Shown: one piece after another, positions 27,249 to 33,875 of the stretch
How positions within the stretch are numbered: position 1 is the first letter of the stretch
Layout of the letters: each line of letters begins with the position of its first letter
Source of the DNA: Streptomyces spinosus
GTDB taxonomy: Bacteria; Actinomycetota; Actinomycetes; Streptomycetales; Streptomycetaceae
Direction: 5' to 3'
Assembly: GCF_020400655.1 (NCBI RefSeq)
Contig: NZ_JAINRC010000001.1
Span: 1-64,000, forward strand
DNA: 64,000 nucleotides
The notes under the pieces: generated by a model
What the model was told of the DNA's origin: nothing
The model's input: only the letters and a program-made list of their open reading frames with translations
Databases searched by the model: none
Translations under genes and position numbers: made by a program

Positions 27249-27277
27249 GGCCTCGTCCGGATCATGCCGGGCGGGGC
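27246..27277. repeat. Dispersed palindromic element, half copy (copy 3 of 3)
   Basis: Starting at the gene's TAG stop, the sequence TAGGGCCTCGTCCGGATCA followed by TGCCGGGC matches the minus-strand ends of the copies at 10928 and 36238, with few changes. The opposite terminal repeat is missing, so this is a truncated copy. Confidence 0.65.
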
Positions 27278-27374
27278 CAAGGAGACGGGACCGTCGTGGA
27301 GTTGGCGCGCGGCGGGCACGCGCGGTCAGGCGGCCGGTGCCCGGCACGTCGCCGAGCCCCGGGCCCGCCGCCGG

Positions 27375-28067
27375 TCAGCCCCGCGCCGCCTCGCGCAGCG
27401 CGCGCCGGCACAAGGCGTCCGCCCGGCGGGTGGTCTCCGGCAGCCGGTACCGCGGGGTCAGGGCCAGGGTGTGCGCCACGGCGTTGTCGAGGGTGACCCG
27501 GTGGCCGGCCGAGACGAACACCGGCTTGACGCCGTCGCGGGTGCGCAGGGCGCGCCCGACCTCCTCGGTCCCGGCGAGCAGCGGTGCCCAGCTCCCCCGG
27601 GCCGGCTCCGGGTCGTCGTACGCGAAGGTGAACGGGTTCTTGGCGACGCCGACGGTCGGCAGGTCCGTGAGCACGCCCAGGTGGCTCGCCAGGCCGAAGC
27701 GGCGCGGGTGGGCCAGGCCGTAGCCGTCGCACACGACCAGCCCCGGCGGGCACGGCAGCCGGTCCAGGGCGGCGCGGACGGTGGGGATCTCACGGAAGGC
27801 GAGGAGGCCGGGCACGTAGGGGAAGGAGACCCGGCCGACGGCCGTCGCCTGTGCCACGACGTCCAGGGTCGCGGCGTCCAGCACCACGGCCGCCGCCGCG
27901 ACCAGGTCCAGGCGGTCGTCGTAGGCGACGTCGACCCCCGTGACGCGGCCCGTCCCGGGCGGCGGTCCCGGCTCGTCCGACACCACCCGCCCGCGCAGCT
28001 CGTCCTGTACGGCGCGGGCCTCGTCCTCGGTCGCGGGCCAGTCCGCGGGTACGTCAACGATCGTCAT
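27375..28067 (-). CDS. nfi: Endonuclease V (deoxyinosine 3' endonuclease)
   Basis: A 230-residue DNA-repair nuclease that nicks next to deaminated purines (inosine). The conserved strand VTGVDVAYDD carries the first catalytic Asp. The family signature RVSFPYVPGLLAFREIP is at about 80-97 (the P-Y-x-P wedge that senses the base). V-C-D-G-Y-G-L-A-H-P-R-R-F-G-L-A-S-H-L-G carries further metal and substrate residues. The length is typical (about 220-230). No ribosome-binding site precedes the ATG; TACAGT lies 8 nt upstream, so the leader may be absent or very short. Confidence 0.93.
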   Translation of the reverse strand: MTIVDVPADWPATEDEARAVQDELRGRVVSDEPGPPPGTGRVTGVDVAYDDRLDLVAAAAVVLDAATLDVVAQATAVGRVSFPYVPGLLAFREIPTVRAALDRLPCPPGLVVCDGYGLAHPRRFGLASHLGVLTDLPTVGVAKNPFTFAYDDPEPARGSWAPLLAGTEEVGRALRTRDGVKPVFVSAGHRVTLDNAVAHTLALTPRYRLPETTRRADALCRRALREAARG

Positions 28068-28126
28068 GCCGGGTGACTGTACGGTCCCGCCGCGGGCCGC
28101 CGGGCGGGCGGGGTAGGCTCATGATC

Positions 28127-28423
28127 ATGTTCGTCCTGGAGCTGACCTACACCGCGCCGCTCGAAGCCGTGGACGCCGTTCTGCCGGACCATGTGGCCTG
28201 GCTGGAGGAGCAGTACGCCAAGGGCCTCTTCCTGGCCTCGGGACGCAAGAACCCCCGCGACGGCGGGGTGATCCTGGCCGTCGCGGGGGATCGTGCCCTT
28301 GTCGACGAGATCGTCGCGGGCGACCCGTTCACCGTCGCCGGTGTGTGCGCCTACCGTGTCACGGAGTTCATCGCCACGAAGACGGCACCGGAACTGGCGC
28401 GCCACCGGCAGACTCCCGGCTGA
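28127..28423 (+). CDS. YciI-family protein
   Basis: A 98-residue dimeric ferredoxin-like-fold protein of the YciI family (start M-F-V-L-E-L-T-Y). The conserved H-V-A-W-L segment provides the His usually placed with an Asp in the active-site-like cavity, followed by FLASGRKNPRDGG and DPFTVAGVCAYRVTEF. The catalytic role of the family is largely unknown. The ATG at 28127 gives the family's normal N-terminus. Another ATG 6 nt upstream is possible. TAGGCT at 28114-28119 lies 7 nt before the chosen start, which suggests a leaderless transcript. It is divergent from nfi. Confidence 0.85.
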   Translation: MFVLELTYTAPLEAVDAVLPDHVAWLEEQYAKGLFLASGRKNPRDGGVILAVAGDRALVDEIVAGDPFTVAGVCAYRVTEFIATKTAPELARHRQTPG

Positions 28424-28466
28424 CGCCGGCCCGCCGCGCTCTTCGGGCGCCGGGCCGGGCGGGCCG

Positions 28467-28805
28467 TCAGCCCTTCTTCGCGTTCAGCGCGCGCTGCAGT
28501 TCTTCCTTGTTCATGTGTGAACGGCCCTCGATGCCGCGCTGCTTCGCCTCGTTGTAGAGCTGGTCGCGGGTCGGGCCGTGCGAGCCGACCCGGTTGCCCG
28601 ACCGCTGACCGCCGCGCTTGCCGGACGACATGTCCTGCGTCGAACTGCGGCTGGCGGTCTTGGACTCGCCGGAGCGGGCGCGTTCCTTGTTCACCGTCCG
28701 CGCGGCGATCTCCTTGGCGCGCCCGGTGCTCTCGCCCCGGTCCTGCGCGCTCTTCTTGATGTGCTCGTACTGACGCTCACGCTTGGGGCTGGAACCGGCT
28801 GGCAT
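28467..28805 (-). CDS. Small basic protein with Rho-N/SAP-like C-terminus
   Basis: A 112-residue, very hydrophilic, Lys/Arg/Ser-rich protein. The first ~70 residues are probably disordered (K-R-E-R-Q-Y-E-H-I-K-K, S-S-G-K-R-G-G-Q-R-S-G). The last ~35 residues, T-R-D-Q-L-Y-N-E-A-K-Q-R-G-I-E-G-R followed by M-N-K-E-E-L-Q-R-A-L, form the helix-loop-helix pattern of Rho termination factor N-terminal or SAP-like nucleic-acid-binding modules. Homologues are often labelled plasmid stabilisation protein without experimental basis. The ATG has a strong AGGAAGGGAG ribosome-binding site. The likely role is DNA or RNA binding, perhaps in stress or stationary phase; this is inference. Confidence 0.8.
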   Translation of the reverse strand: MPAGSSPKRERQYEHIKKSAQDRGESTGRAKEIAARTVNKERARSGESKTASRSSTQDMSSGKRGGQRSGNRVGSHGPTRDQLYNEAKQRGIEGRSHMNKEELQRALNAKKG

Positions 28806-28880
28806 GATCGCTCCCTTCCTTTGCGACGGGGAACGAGTACCCGCGTTCGGACGCGCTTACCTCACCGGTCCGGCCGCGCC

Positions 28881-30134
28881 TCATCGTTCGAGCCGTGCCA
28901 CCCGCCCCTGTTCGCCCGCCGCCCAGCAGCTCAGGTCGGGGGTGCAGGCGACGGTGTCGTACGAGCCGGGGTCGATCGTGCGCCAGCTGCGGCCGCCGTC
29001 GGTGGTCAGGTCGGTGCCGGTCGGCCCCACTGCCAGCGCGGCGGTGCGGCTGTGCGGGAGCCAGGCGGCGCCGGAGCGGTAGGCGGGGGGCGGGGTGGTG
29101 GCGGGCCGCCAGGTGCGGCCGCCGTCGGCGGTGACCGCGGCGGCCTGCGGGGAGGGCTGACCGGGGCGGTAGTCACCGCCGACCGCGATGCCGTGGGTGC
29201 GGTCGCGGAAGGCCAGCGCGAAGACGCCCTTGGCCGGATCGCCCGCGGGAACCGGCGTGTCGGCGGCCGTCCAGGTGAGCCCGCGGTCGGCGGAGTGCAG
29301 CACGCGCGCGCGGGCACCGCCGCCGGTGGCCAGCCAGACGTCCTTCGGGCCGGCGGTGACGAGGCACTGGCCGCTCGCGGCGAAGCCCGCCTCGCCGTCC
29401 AGCGCGGGCGGCATGCCGTCCGCGGGCAGCACGCGCCAGGAGCGCCCGCCGTCGGCGGTGGACAGGATCCGGAACCTGCCGTCCACGGGGTCGCCCAGGG
29501 CGAGGCCGTGGCGGCGGTCGAAGAAGGAGAGGCAGTCGTAGAAGGCCCTGGGGTCGGTGTTGCGGAAGGACTCCGTCCAGGTCGTACCGCCGTCGTCGGT
29601 GCGGTAGACGCGGGAGGCCTCGCCCTCGCCGATGGCGAGCACCACCGCGCGCCGGGCGTCGAACGCCGTCACGTCCCGGAACTGCAGCCCGGACGCCCCC
29701 GGCGGGGAGACGTTCCGCCAGCTCGCGCCGCCGTCCGTGGTGCGCAGCACCGTGCCTTCGGTGCCGGCCAGCCAGGCGGTGCGCCGGCCGACGGGCGCGA
29801 GACCCCGGAAACGGACGCCCGGCGTGCCGGGGTCCTTCGCCGCCCAGTGCACGCCTGCGGTGCGGGAGCCCCCGGCCACCGGGGCCGCCTCGCGCCTACG
29901 GGGGCTCGCCGCCGGGTTCGCTTTCTGGGGACGGGAGTTCTCGGCGGCCCGGCTCCCCGCTTCCGCACCCGGACCCGGCTGCCCCGAGCTCGCCCCGCCG
30001 GTGGTGTCGTGGGCGAGCGGACGGGCCTCGGCCGCCGGGACCGTCAGGGCGGCGAGCGCCGCCCCGCACACCACTCCCGCCGCCACCAGCCGGCTCGTCC
30101 GTCCCCTGCGTCGCGTGCTCCCCAAGCGCCTCAT
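28881..30134 (-). CDS. Secreted Asp-box (BNR/YCF48-like) beta-propeller protein
   Basis: A 417-residue exported protein. Residues 1-37 form a signal peptide (R-R-R-G-R-T-S-R, hydrophobic core, then A-E-A). A Pro/Ala/Gly-rich linker follows to about 90. The rest holds six Asp-box motifs of the S/T-x-D-x-G-x-x-W type (TTDGGASW, TDDGGTTW, TADGGRSW, SADRGLTW, TADGGRTW, TTDGGRSW), indicating a six-bladed propeller. These occur in sialidases and in YCF48/HCF136-like assembly factors. No sialidase catalytic set was recognised, so a non-enzymatic binding role is more likely. The start at 30134 was preferred to 30338 because it begins the signal peptide. TAGCTT lies 8 nt upstream and no ribosome-binding site is seen. 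Confidence 0.8.
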   Translation of the reverse strand: MRRLGSTRRRGRTSRLVAAGVVCGAALAALTVPAAEARPLAHDTTGGASSGQPGPGAEAGSRAAENSRPQKANPAASPRRREAAPVAGGSRTAGVHWAAKDPGTPGVRFRGLAPVGRRTAWLAGTEGTVLRTTDGGASWRNVSPPGASGLQFRDVTAFDARRAVVLAIGEGEASRVYRTDDGGTTWTESFRNTDPRAFYDCLSFFDRRHGLALGDPVDGRFRILSTADGGRSWRVLPADGMPPALDGEAGFAASGQCLVTAGPKDVWLATGGGARARVLHSADRGLTWTAADTPVPAGDPAKGVFALAFRDRTHGIAVGGDYRPGQPSPQAAAVTADGGRTWRPATTPPPAYRSGAAWLPHSRTAALAVGPTGTDLTTDGGRSWRTIDPGSYDTVACTPDLSCWAAGEQGRVARLER

Positions 30135-30239
30135 GGCGGGCGAAGCTAGCCCCACTCCCCCGGCTTCGTCCAGAGGGCCGGCCGCGCTCCGCGCCGCCGA
30201 CGAGCGGAAACGGCCGTGCGTTCCCCGTGCATGAACGCG

Positions 30240-30253
30240 GTGACCGAGGTCAC
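30240..30253. promoter_or_regulatory. Palindrome flanked by direct repeats upstream of ssgD
   Basis: GTGACC-GA-GGTCAC forms a 14-bp inverted repeat. It is framed by two copies of CGTTCCCCGTG at 30219-30229 and 30255-30265, 36 bp apart. It lies 100-130 bp before the ssgD start and may be a regulator-binding site. Confidence 0.4.
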
Positions 30254-30352
30254 TCGTTCCCCGTGTGCACGCATCGGCCGTTTCCGTCGTCTCTTCCAGT
30301 GCCGGGTGCCGCACACCCGGGCGCAGTCCATCCGTCACGAGGGAGCAAGGCG

Positions 30353-30769
30353 TTGTCCACCGTCATCGAGCAGCCCGTAGAGGCCCGTCTCGTCGCCGCC
30401 GCACCGCGCATGCCGAGCATTCCCGCCACGCTGTGCTACGACCGGCGCGACCCGTTCGCCGTCCGCATGACGTTCCCGGCCCCGGCCACGCTGGAGGGCG
30501 TCGACGTGTGCTGGACCTTCTCCCGCGAGCTGCTCACGGCCGGACTGCAGGACGCCGAGGGCCACGGTGACGTCCGCGTGCGGCCGTACGGGTACGACCG
30601 CACGGTGCTGGAGTTCCACGCCCCGGAGGGCACCGCGATCGTGCACGTGCGCTCGGGTGAGATCCGGCGGTTCCTGGAGGCGGCCAACGACCTGGTCCCC
30701 GTCGGCCTGGAGCACCTCCAGCTGGACCTGGACCACGACCTGGCCGAGCTGATGCGGGACGCCTGCTGA
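30353..30769 (+). CDS. ssgD: SsgA-like sporulation/cell-division protein SsgD
   Basis: A 138-residue SALP-family protein. SALPs are unique to sporulating actinomycetes and guide septum formation and peptidoglycan remodelling. The family core is intact: the P-x-x-L-x-Y-D segment (S-I-P-A-T-L-C-Y-D), then DPFAVRMTF, W-T-F-S-R-E-L-L, G-D-V-R-V-R-P and L-E-F-H-A-P-E-G-T-A. The sequence closely resembles SsgD as I remember it, and the neighbourhood fits its S. coelicolor position. The start is TTG with GAGGGAG upstream. An in-frame extension to 30227 overlaps the palindromic control region and was rejected. SsgD has been linked to lateral-wall integrity rather than to sporulation septation itself; this is recollection. 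Confidence 0.9.
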   Translation: MSTVIEQPVEARLVAAAPRMPSIPATLCYDRRDPFAVRMTFPAPATLEGVDVCWTFSRELLTAGLQDAEGHGDVRVRPYGYDRTVLEFHAPEGTAIVHVRSGEIRRFLEAANDLVPVGLEHLQLDLDHDLAELMRDAC

Positions 30770-30782
30770 GTGCCGGGCGGTG

Positions 30783-30816
30783 AACGCCACGCGCGCGGGG
30801 CCGCGCGGCGTTTAAT
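30783..30816 (+). terminator. Hairpin with T-rich tail after ssgD
   Basis: AACGCC and CGCGCG on the left pair with CGCGCG-GCGTT on the right, with a 2-nt bulge, and TTTAAT follows. This is one of the few hairpins in the window with a T-rich 3' side. It lies 14 bp after the ssgD stop and just before the next promoter. Confidence 0.6.
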
Positions 30817-30820
30817 CACG

Positions 30821-30849
30821 TTGACAGCCCCTCCCGTCCTTCCTACGGT
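30821..30849 (+). promoter_or_regulatory. Consensus vegetative promoter of the second ABC-F gene
   Basis: TTGACA (30821-30826), a 17-bp spacer and TACGGT (30844-30849) match the sigma-HrdB-type consensus very well. Transcription would begin near 30856, giving a leader of about 220 nt before the ABC-F start codon. Confidence 0.75.
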
Positions 30850-30855
30850 GTACAG

Positions 30856-31078
30856 CGGTTCTGTTGCCGTCGATTGGAGAAGGACGTTGCTCGTCTGAGG
30901 TCCTGAGACACCGCGTCGCACCGGTCAGGTGTGCGTGGCGTACGACCTCGGTGTCCGAGCCGTCCTCCGGCACAGGCCCTTTTCCCCGGGCCCTCTGCGT
31001 GCCCAGACCTTTCGGTTTCCGCCTCGCGGTGTCTCGACACGCGTCCACCCGAACGCACCCGTCCCTCGCGAGGCGCCC
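30856..31078 (+). promoter_or_regulatory. Structured 5' leader of the ABC-F gene (candidate attenuator)
   Basis: The leader contains a three-codon uORF (30887-30898) and several competing helices. GAGACACCGCG (30905-30915) is perfectly complementary to CGCGGTGTCTC (31025-31035). Part of the same segment (GACACCG, 30907-30913) can pair with CGGTGTC (30949-30955). CGCCTCGCG (31020-31028) is perfectly complementary to CGCGAGGCG (31067-31075), which covers the ABC-F ribosome-binding site. The 11-bp helix and the site-hiding helix share bases 31025-31028, so they exclude each other. AGGAC (30881-30885) and GTCCT (30900-30904) enclose the uORF. A short GGCCC/GGGCC hairpin lies at 30975-30992. The pairing follows directly from the sequence; the direction of the switch is not established. 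Confidence 0.65.
30887..30898 (+). CDS. Three-codon leader ORF (M-L-V) upstream of the ABC-F gene
   Basis: TTG-CTC-GTC-TGA is preceded by GGAGAAGG (30876-30883) at good spacing, the best ribosome-binding site in this leader. It lies about 30 nt after the predicted transcription start. A ribosome paused on it would cover the first strand of the competing helices. Tiny leader ORFs of this kind are typical of drug-inducible ribosome-protection genes. No translation evidence is available. Confidence 0.5.
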   Translation: MLV

Positions 31079-32704
31079 ATGTCTGCTTCCCTCACCTGCA
31101 CGTCCCTGACCTTCACCTGGCCCGACGGCACCGCCGTCTTCGACGGCCTGGACATCGCCTTCGGCCCCGGCAGGACCGGGCTCGTCGGCGTCAACGGATC
31201 GGGCAAGTCCACCCTGCTCAAGCTGATGGCCGGAGAGCTCGCGCCGGCCGACGGCACCCTCAAGTCGGCCGGCGAGATCGGCTACCTCCCGCAGAACGTC
31301 ACCCTCGACACCGCGCTCCGCGTCGACCAGGCCCTCGGCATCGACGCCCGGCGGGCCGCCCTGCACGCCATCGAGGCGGGCGACGTCGCCGAGGAGCACT
31401 TCGAGACCGTCGGCGACGACTGGGACGTCGAGGAACGGGCCCTGGCCACCCTCGGCGAACTCGGTCTCGGCCACATCGGCCTGGACCGCACCGTCGGCGA
31501 GGTGTCCGGGGGCGAGTCGGTGCTGCTGCGGCTCGCCGCGCTGCTGCTGCGCCGCCCCGACATCCTGCTGCTGGACGAGCCCACCAACAACCTGGACCTG
31601 TACGCGCGCCGGCGGCTGTACCAGACGGTGGCGTCCTGGCCGGGCGTGCTGGTGGTGGTCAGCCACGACCGGGAACTGCTCGACCTGGTCGACCAGATCG
31701 CCGAGCTGCGCTCCGGGGAGGTGGCCTGGTTCGGCGGCAACTTCTCGGCCTACGAGGAGGCGCTGGCCGTCGAGCAGGAGGCGGCCGAGCGGATGCTGCG
31801 CGTGGCCGAGGCCGATGTGCGCAAGCAGAAGCGGGAACTGGCCGACGCCCAGGTCAAACTGGCCCGCCGCAAGCGGTACGGGCAGAAGATGTACGAACAG
31901 AAGCGCGAGCCGAAGATCGTCATGGGGGCGCGCAAGCGGGCCGCGCAGGAGTCGGCGGGCAAGCACCGCATCATGCACGAGGAGCGGCTCGCCGAGGCCA
32001 GGGAACGGCTGGACGAGGCGGTGGAGGCCGTACGGGACGACGACGAGATCCGGATCGACCTGCCGTACACGGCCGTGCCGCCGGGCCGGCAGGTGCTCAC
32101 CCTGGAGAAGCTCCGGACGGCCTGCCACGCGCGCGTGCCGGGCATCCTCGATCTGCGGGGCCCGGAGCGGATCGCGCTCGTCGGCCGCAACGGCTCCGGC
32201 AAGACGACGCTGCTGCGGACCGTCGCCGGGGAACTGGCGCCGGTGTCGGGCACGGCGACGGCCCATGTGCCGCTGCGGTTCCTGCCCCAGCGGCTGGACG
32301 TGCTGGACGACGACCGGTCGGTGGCCGAGAACGTCGCCCGGTTCGCGCCGGGCGCCACCAACAACCGGATCCGGGCCCGGCTCGCCCGCTTCCTGTTCCG
32401 GGGCGCGCGGGCCGACCAGAAGGCGGCCACCCTGTCGGGTGGTGAACGCTTCCGGGCGGCCCTGGCCGCGCTGATGCTCGCCGAGCCCGCGCCGCAACTG
32501 CTGCTGCTGGACGAGCCCACCAACAACCTCGACATGGCCAGCGTCCGGCAGCTGACCACGGCCCTGGAGTCGTACGAGGGCGCGCTGATCGTCGCCAGCC
32601 ACGACCTGCCGTTCCTGGAGTCGATCGGGATCACCCGGTGGCTGCTGATGGAGGGAGGGGAGCTGACCGAGACGACACCCGAGGCGCTCGAGGACCCGGC
32701 CTGA
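31079..32704 (+). CDS. ABC-F family ATPase, candidate inducible ribosome-protection protein
   Basis: A 541-residue tandem-ATPase protein without membrane segments. Domain 1 (1-225) has Walker A GVNGSGKST, signature VSGGE and Walker B ILLLDEPTNNLD. The linker (about 225-320) is long and highly charged (Q-K-R-E-L-A-D-A-Q-V-K-L-A-R-R-K-R-Y-G-Q-K). Domain 2 (325-541) has GRNGSGKTT, LSGGE and LLLLDEPTNNLD. ABC-F proteins of this type bind the ribosomal E site and either adjust translation or displace antibiotics. The leader architecture favours the second. By synteny it corresponds to an S. coelicolor gene near SCO6720, which I recall being described as an inducible ABC-F resistance gene (TiaA); this was not verified. 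The frame is open back to 30929, so an N-terminally extended form cannot be excluded. Confidence 0.88.
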   Translation: MSASLTCTSLTFTWPDGTAVFDGLDIAFGPGRTGLVGVNGSGKSTLLKLMAGELAPADGTLKSAGEIGYLPQNVTLDTALRVDQALGIDARRAALHAIEAGDVAEEHFETVGDDWDVEERALATLGELGLGHIGLDRTVGEVSGGESVLLRLAALLLRRPDILLLDEPTNNLDLYARRRLYQTVASWPGVLVVVSHDRELLDLVDQIAELRSGEVAWFGGNFSAYEEALAVEQEAAERMLRVAEADVRKQKRELADAQVKLARRKRYGQKMYEQKREPKIVMGARKRAAQESAGKHRIMHEERLAEARERLDEAVEAVRDDDEIRIDLPYTAVPPGRQVLTLEKLRTACHARVPGILDLRGPERIALVGRNGSGKTTLLRTVAGELAPVSGTATAHVPLRFLPQRLDVLDDDRSVAENVARFAPGATNNRIRARLARFLFRGARADQKAATLSGGERFRAALAALMLAEPAPQLLLLDEPTNNLDMASVRQLTTALESYEGALIVASHDLPFLESIGITRWLLMEGGELTETTPEALEDPA

Positions 32705-32715
32705 CCGGCGGCGGG

Positions 32716-32758
32716 GGCGCGTCCCGGCCGGACGGCCCGGTCCCGGCGGGGACGCGCC
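32716..32758. terminator. Inverted repeat after the ABC-F gene
   Basis: GGCGCGTCCC (32716-32725) and GGGACGCGCC (32749-32758) are exactly complementary around 23 nt. They lie 12 bp after the stop. Confidence 0.5.
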
Positions 32759-32869
32759 GGGCACCCGGGGGGTTTGGCCCTGACGGGAGCGCGCTGCATG
32801 ATGACGGACCGGCGCCGTGTGAGCGGCGCCGGACCGCACCACCGCACCGACCGATTCGAAAGGCCCCTC

Positions 32870-33646
32870 GTGCCCAGCAAGAAGGCCCTCGTCCGCCGCC
32901 CCAGCCCCCTCCTCGCCGACGGCCTGGTGACGCACATCCAGCGGGAGAAGGTCGACGCGGGACTCGCCGGCGAGCAGTGGGAGGCGTACGTCGAGGCCCT
33001 GCGCGCGCACGGCTGGGAGATCATCGAGGTCGAACCGGCCGACGACTGCCCGGACTCGGTGTTCGTCGAGGACACCGTCGTCATGTACCGGAACGTGGCG
33101 TTGATCACCCGGCCGGGCGCCGAGTCGCGGCGGGCGGAGACCGCCGGCGTCGAGGAGGCGGTGGCCCGGCTCGGCTGCTCGGTGAACTGGATATGGGAAC
33201 CGGGCACGCTGGACGGCGGTGACGTCCTCAAGGTCGGCGACACCGTGTACGTCGGCCGCGGCGGGCGGACCAACGCGGCCGGTGTCCAGCAACTGCGGGC
33301 GGCCTTCGAACCGCTGGGCGCCCGCGTGGTCGCCGTTCCCGTCAGCAAGGTGCTGCACCTGAAGTCGGCGGTGACCGCGCTGCCCGACGGCACGGTGATC
33401 GGTCACATCCCGAAGATCGACCGGCCGTCGCTGTTCCCGGGCTTCCTGTCGGTGCCGGAGGAGTCCGGCGCGCACGTGGTGCTGCTCGGCGGCGGCAAGC
33501 TGCTGATGGCGGCGAGCGCCCCGAAGACCGCGGAGCTGCTGACCGATCTGGGCCACGACGTGGTGACGGTCGACATCAGCGAGTTCGAGAAGCTGGAGGG
33601 CTGTGTGACCTGCCTCTCGGTGCGCCTGCGGGAACTGTACGCCTGA
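32870..33646 (+). CDS. ddaH: Dimethylargininase (N(G),N(G)-dimethylarginine dimethylaminohydrolase)
   Basis: A 258-residue guanidino-modifying enzyme (beta-alpha propeller fold) that hydrolyses methylated arginines to citrulline and methylamines. The substrate-binding acidic segment is DDCPDSVFVEDTVV. The catalytic His lies in V-L-H-L-K-S-A-V-T, and the nucleophile is probably C248 in the C-terminal motif V-T-C-L-S-V-R-L. These match DDAH rather than arginine deiminase, and the length is that of bacterial DDAH (about 255). The GTG at 32870 starts directly at the conserved region; the open frame from 32774 adds a low-complexity stretch. It follows the ABC-F gene after a hairpin, so it probably has its own promoter. 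Confidence 0.88.
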   Translation: MPSKKALVRRPSPLLADGLVTHIQREKVDAGLAGEQWEAYVEALRAHGWEIIEVEPADDCPDSVFVEDTVVMYRNVALITRPGAESRRAETAGVEEAVARLGCSVNWIWEPGTLDGGDVLKVGDTVYVGRGGRTNAAGVQQLRAAFEPLGARVVAVPVSKVLHLKSAVTALPDGTVIGHIPKIDRPSLFPGFLSVPEESGAHVVLLGGGKLLMAASAPKTAELLTDLGHDVVTVDISEFEKLEGCVTCLSVRLRELYA

Positions 33647-33663
33647 CCGGGTGATCCCCTCGC

Positions 33664-33703
33664 CCCGGCGGCTGCGGGACCTGCGGGTCCCGGAGCCGCC
33701 GGG
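33664..33703. terminator. Two-tier hairpin after ddaH
   Basis: CCCGGCGGCT (33664-33673) pairs exactly with AGCCGCCGGG (33694-33703). Inside, GGGACC and GGTCCC extend the stem. It starts 17 bp after the ddaH stop. Confidence 0.7.
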
Positions 33704-33760
33704 CGTGTCCGGGCGCGGCCCTCGGGCGGGCTGATCAGCGGGTTGTTTACAGCCCCCTTA

Positions 33761-33807
33761 ACCTACGGCTTCGTAACCTACGGGTTCGTAGCCTACGATC
33801 ACGTAGG
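33761..33807. promoter_or_regulatory. Triple tandem operator TACG-N4-CGTA upstream of the desaturase gene
   Basis: Three consecutive 15-bp units begin at 33761, 33776 and 33791. The first two are ACCTACGG-n-TTCGTA and differ at one base. Each unit contains TACG-N4-CGTA (33764-33775, 33779-33790, 33794-33805), and the third is embedded in CCTACG-ATCA-CGTAGG, a perfect 6-bp inverted repeat. The TACGAT at 33794-33799 could be the -10 box, so a bound repressor would block initiation. The array lies 70-115 bp before the desaturase start. A TetR-type lipid regulator is the likely ligand; it is not encoded next to it. Confidence 0.75.
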
Positions 33808-33875
33808 TTTCCGGCACCGCTCGCCGGGCCGTCCCCCTTTCTCCCCCCGTTGTTCGCCGTCCCCCTGGAGTTCCT

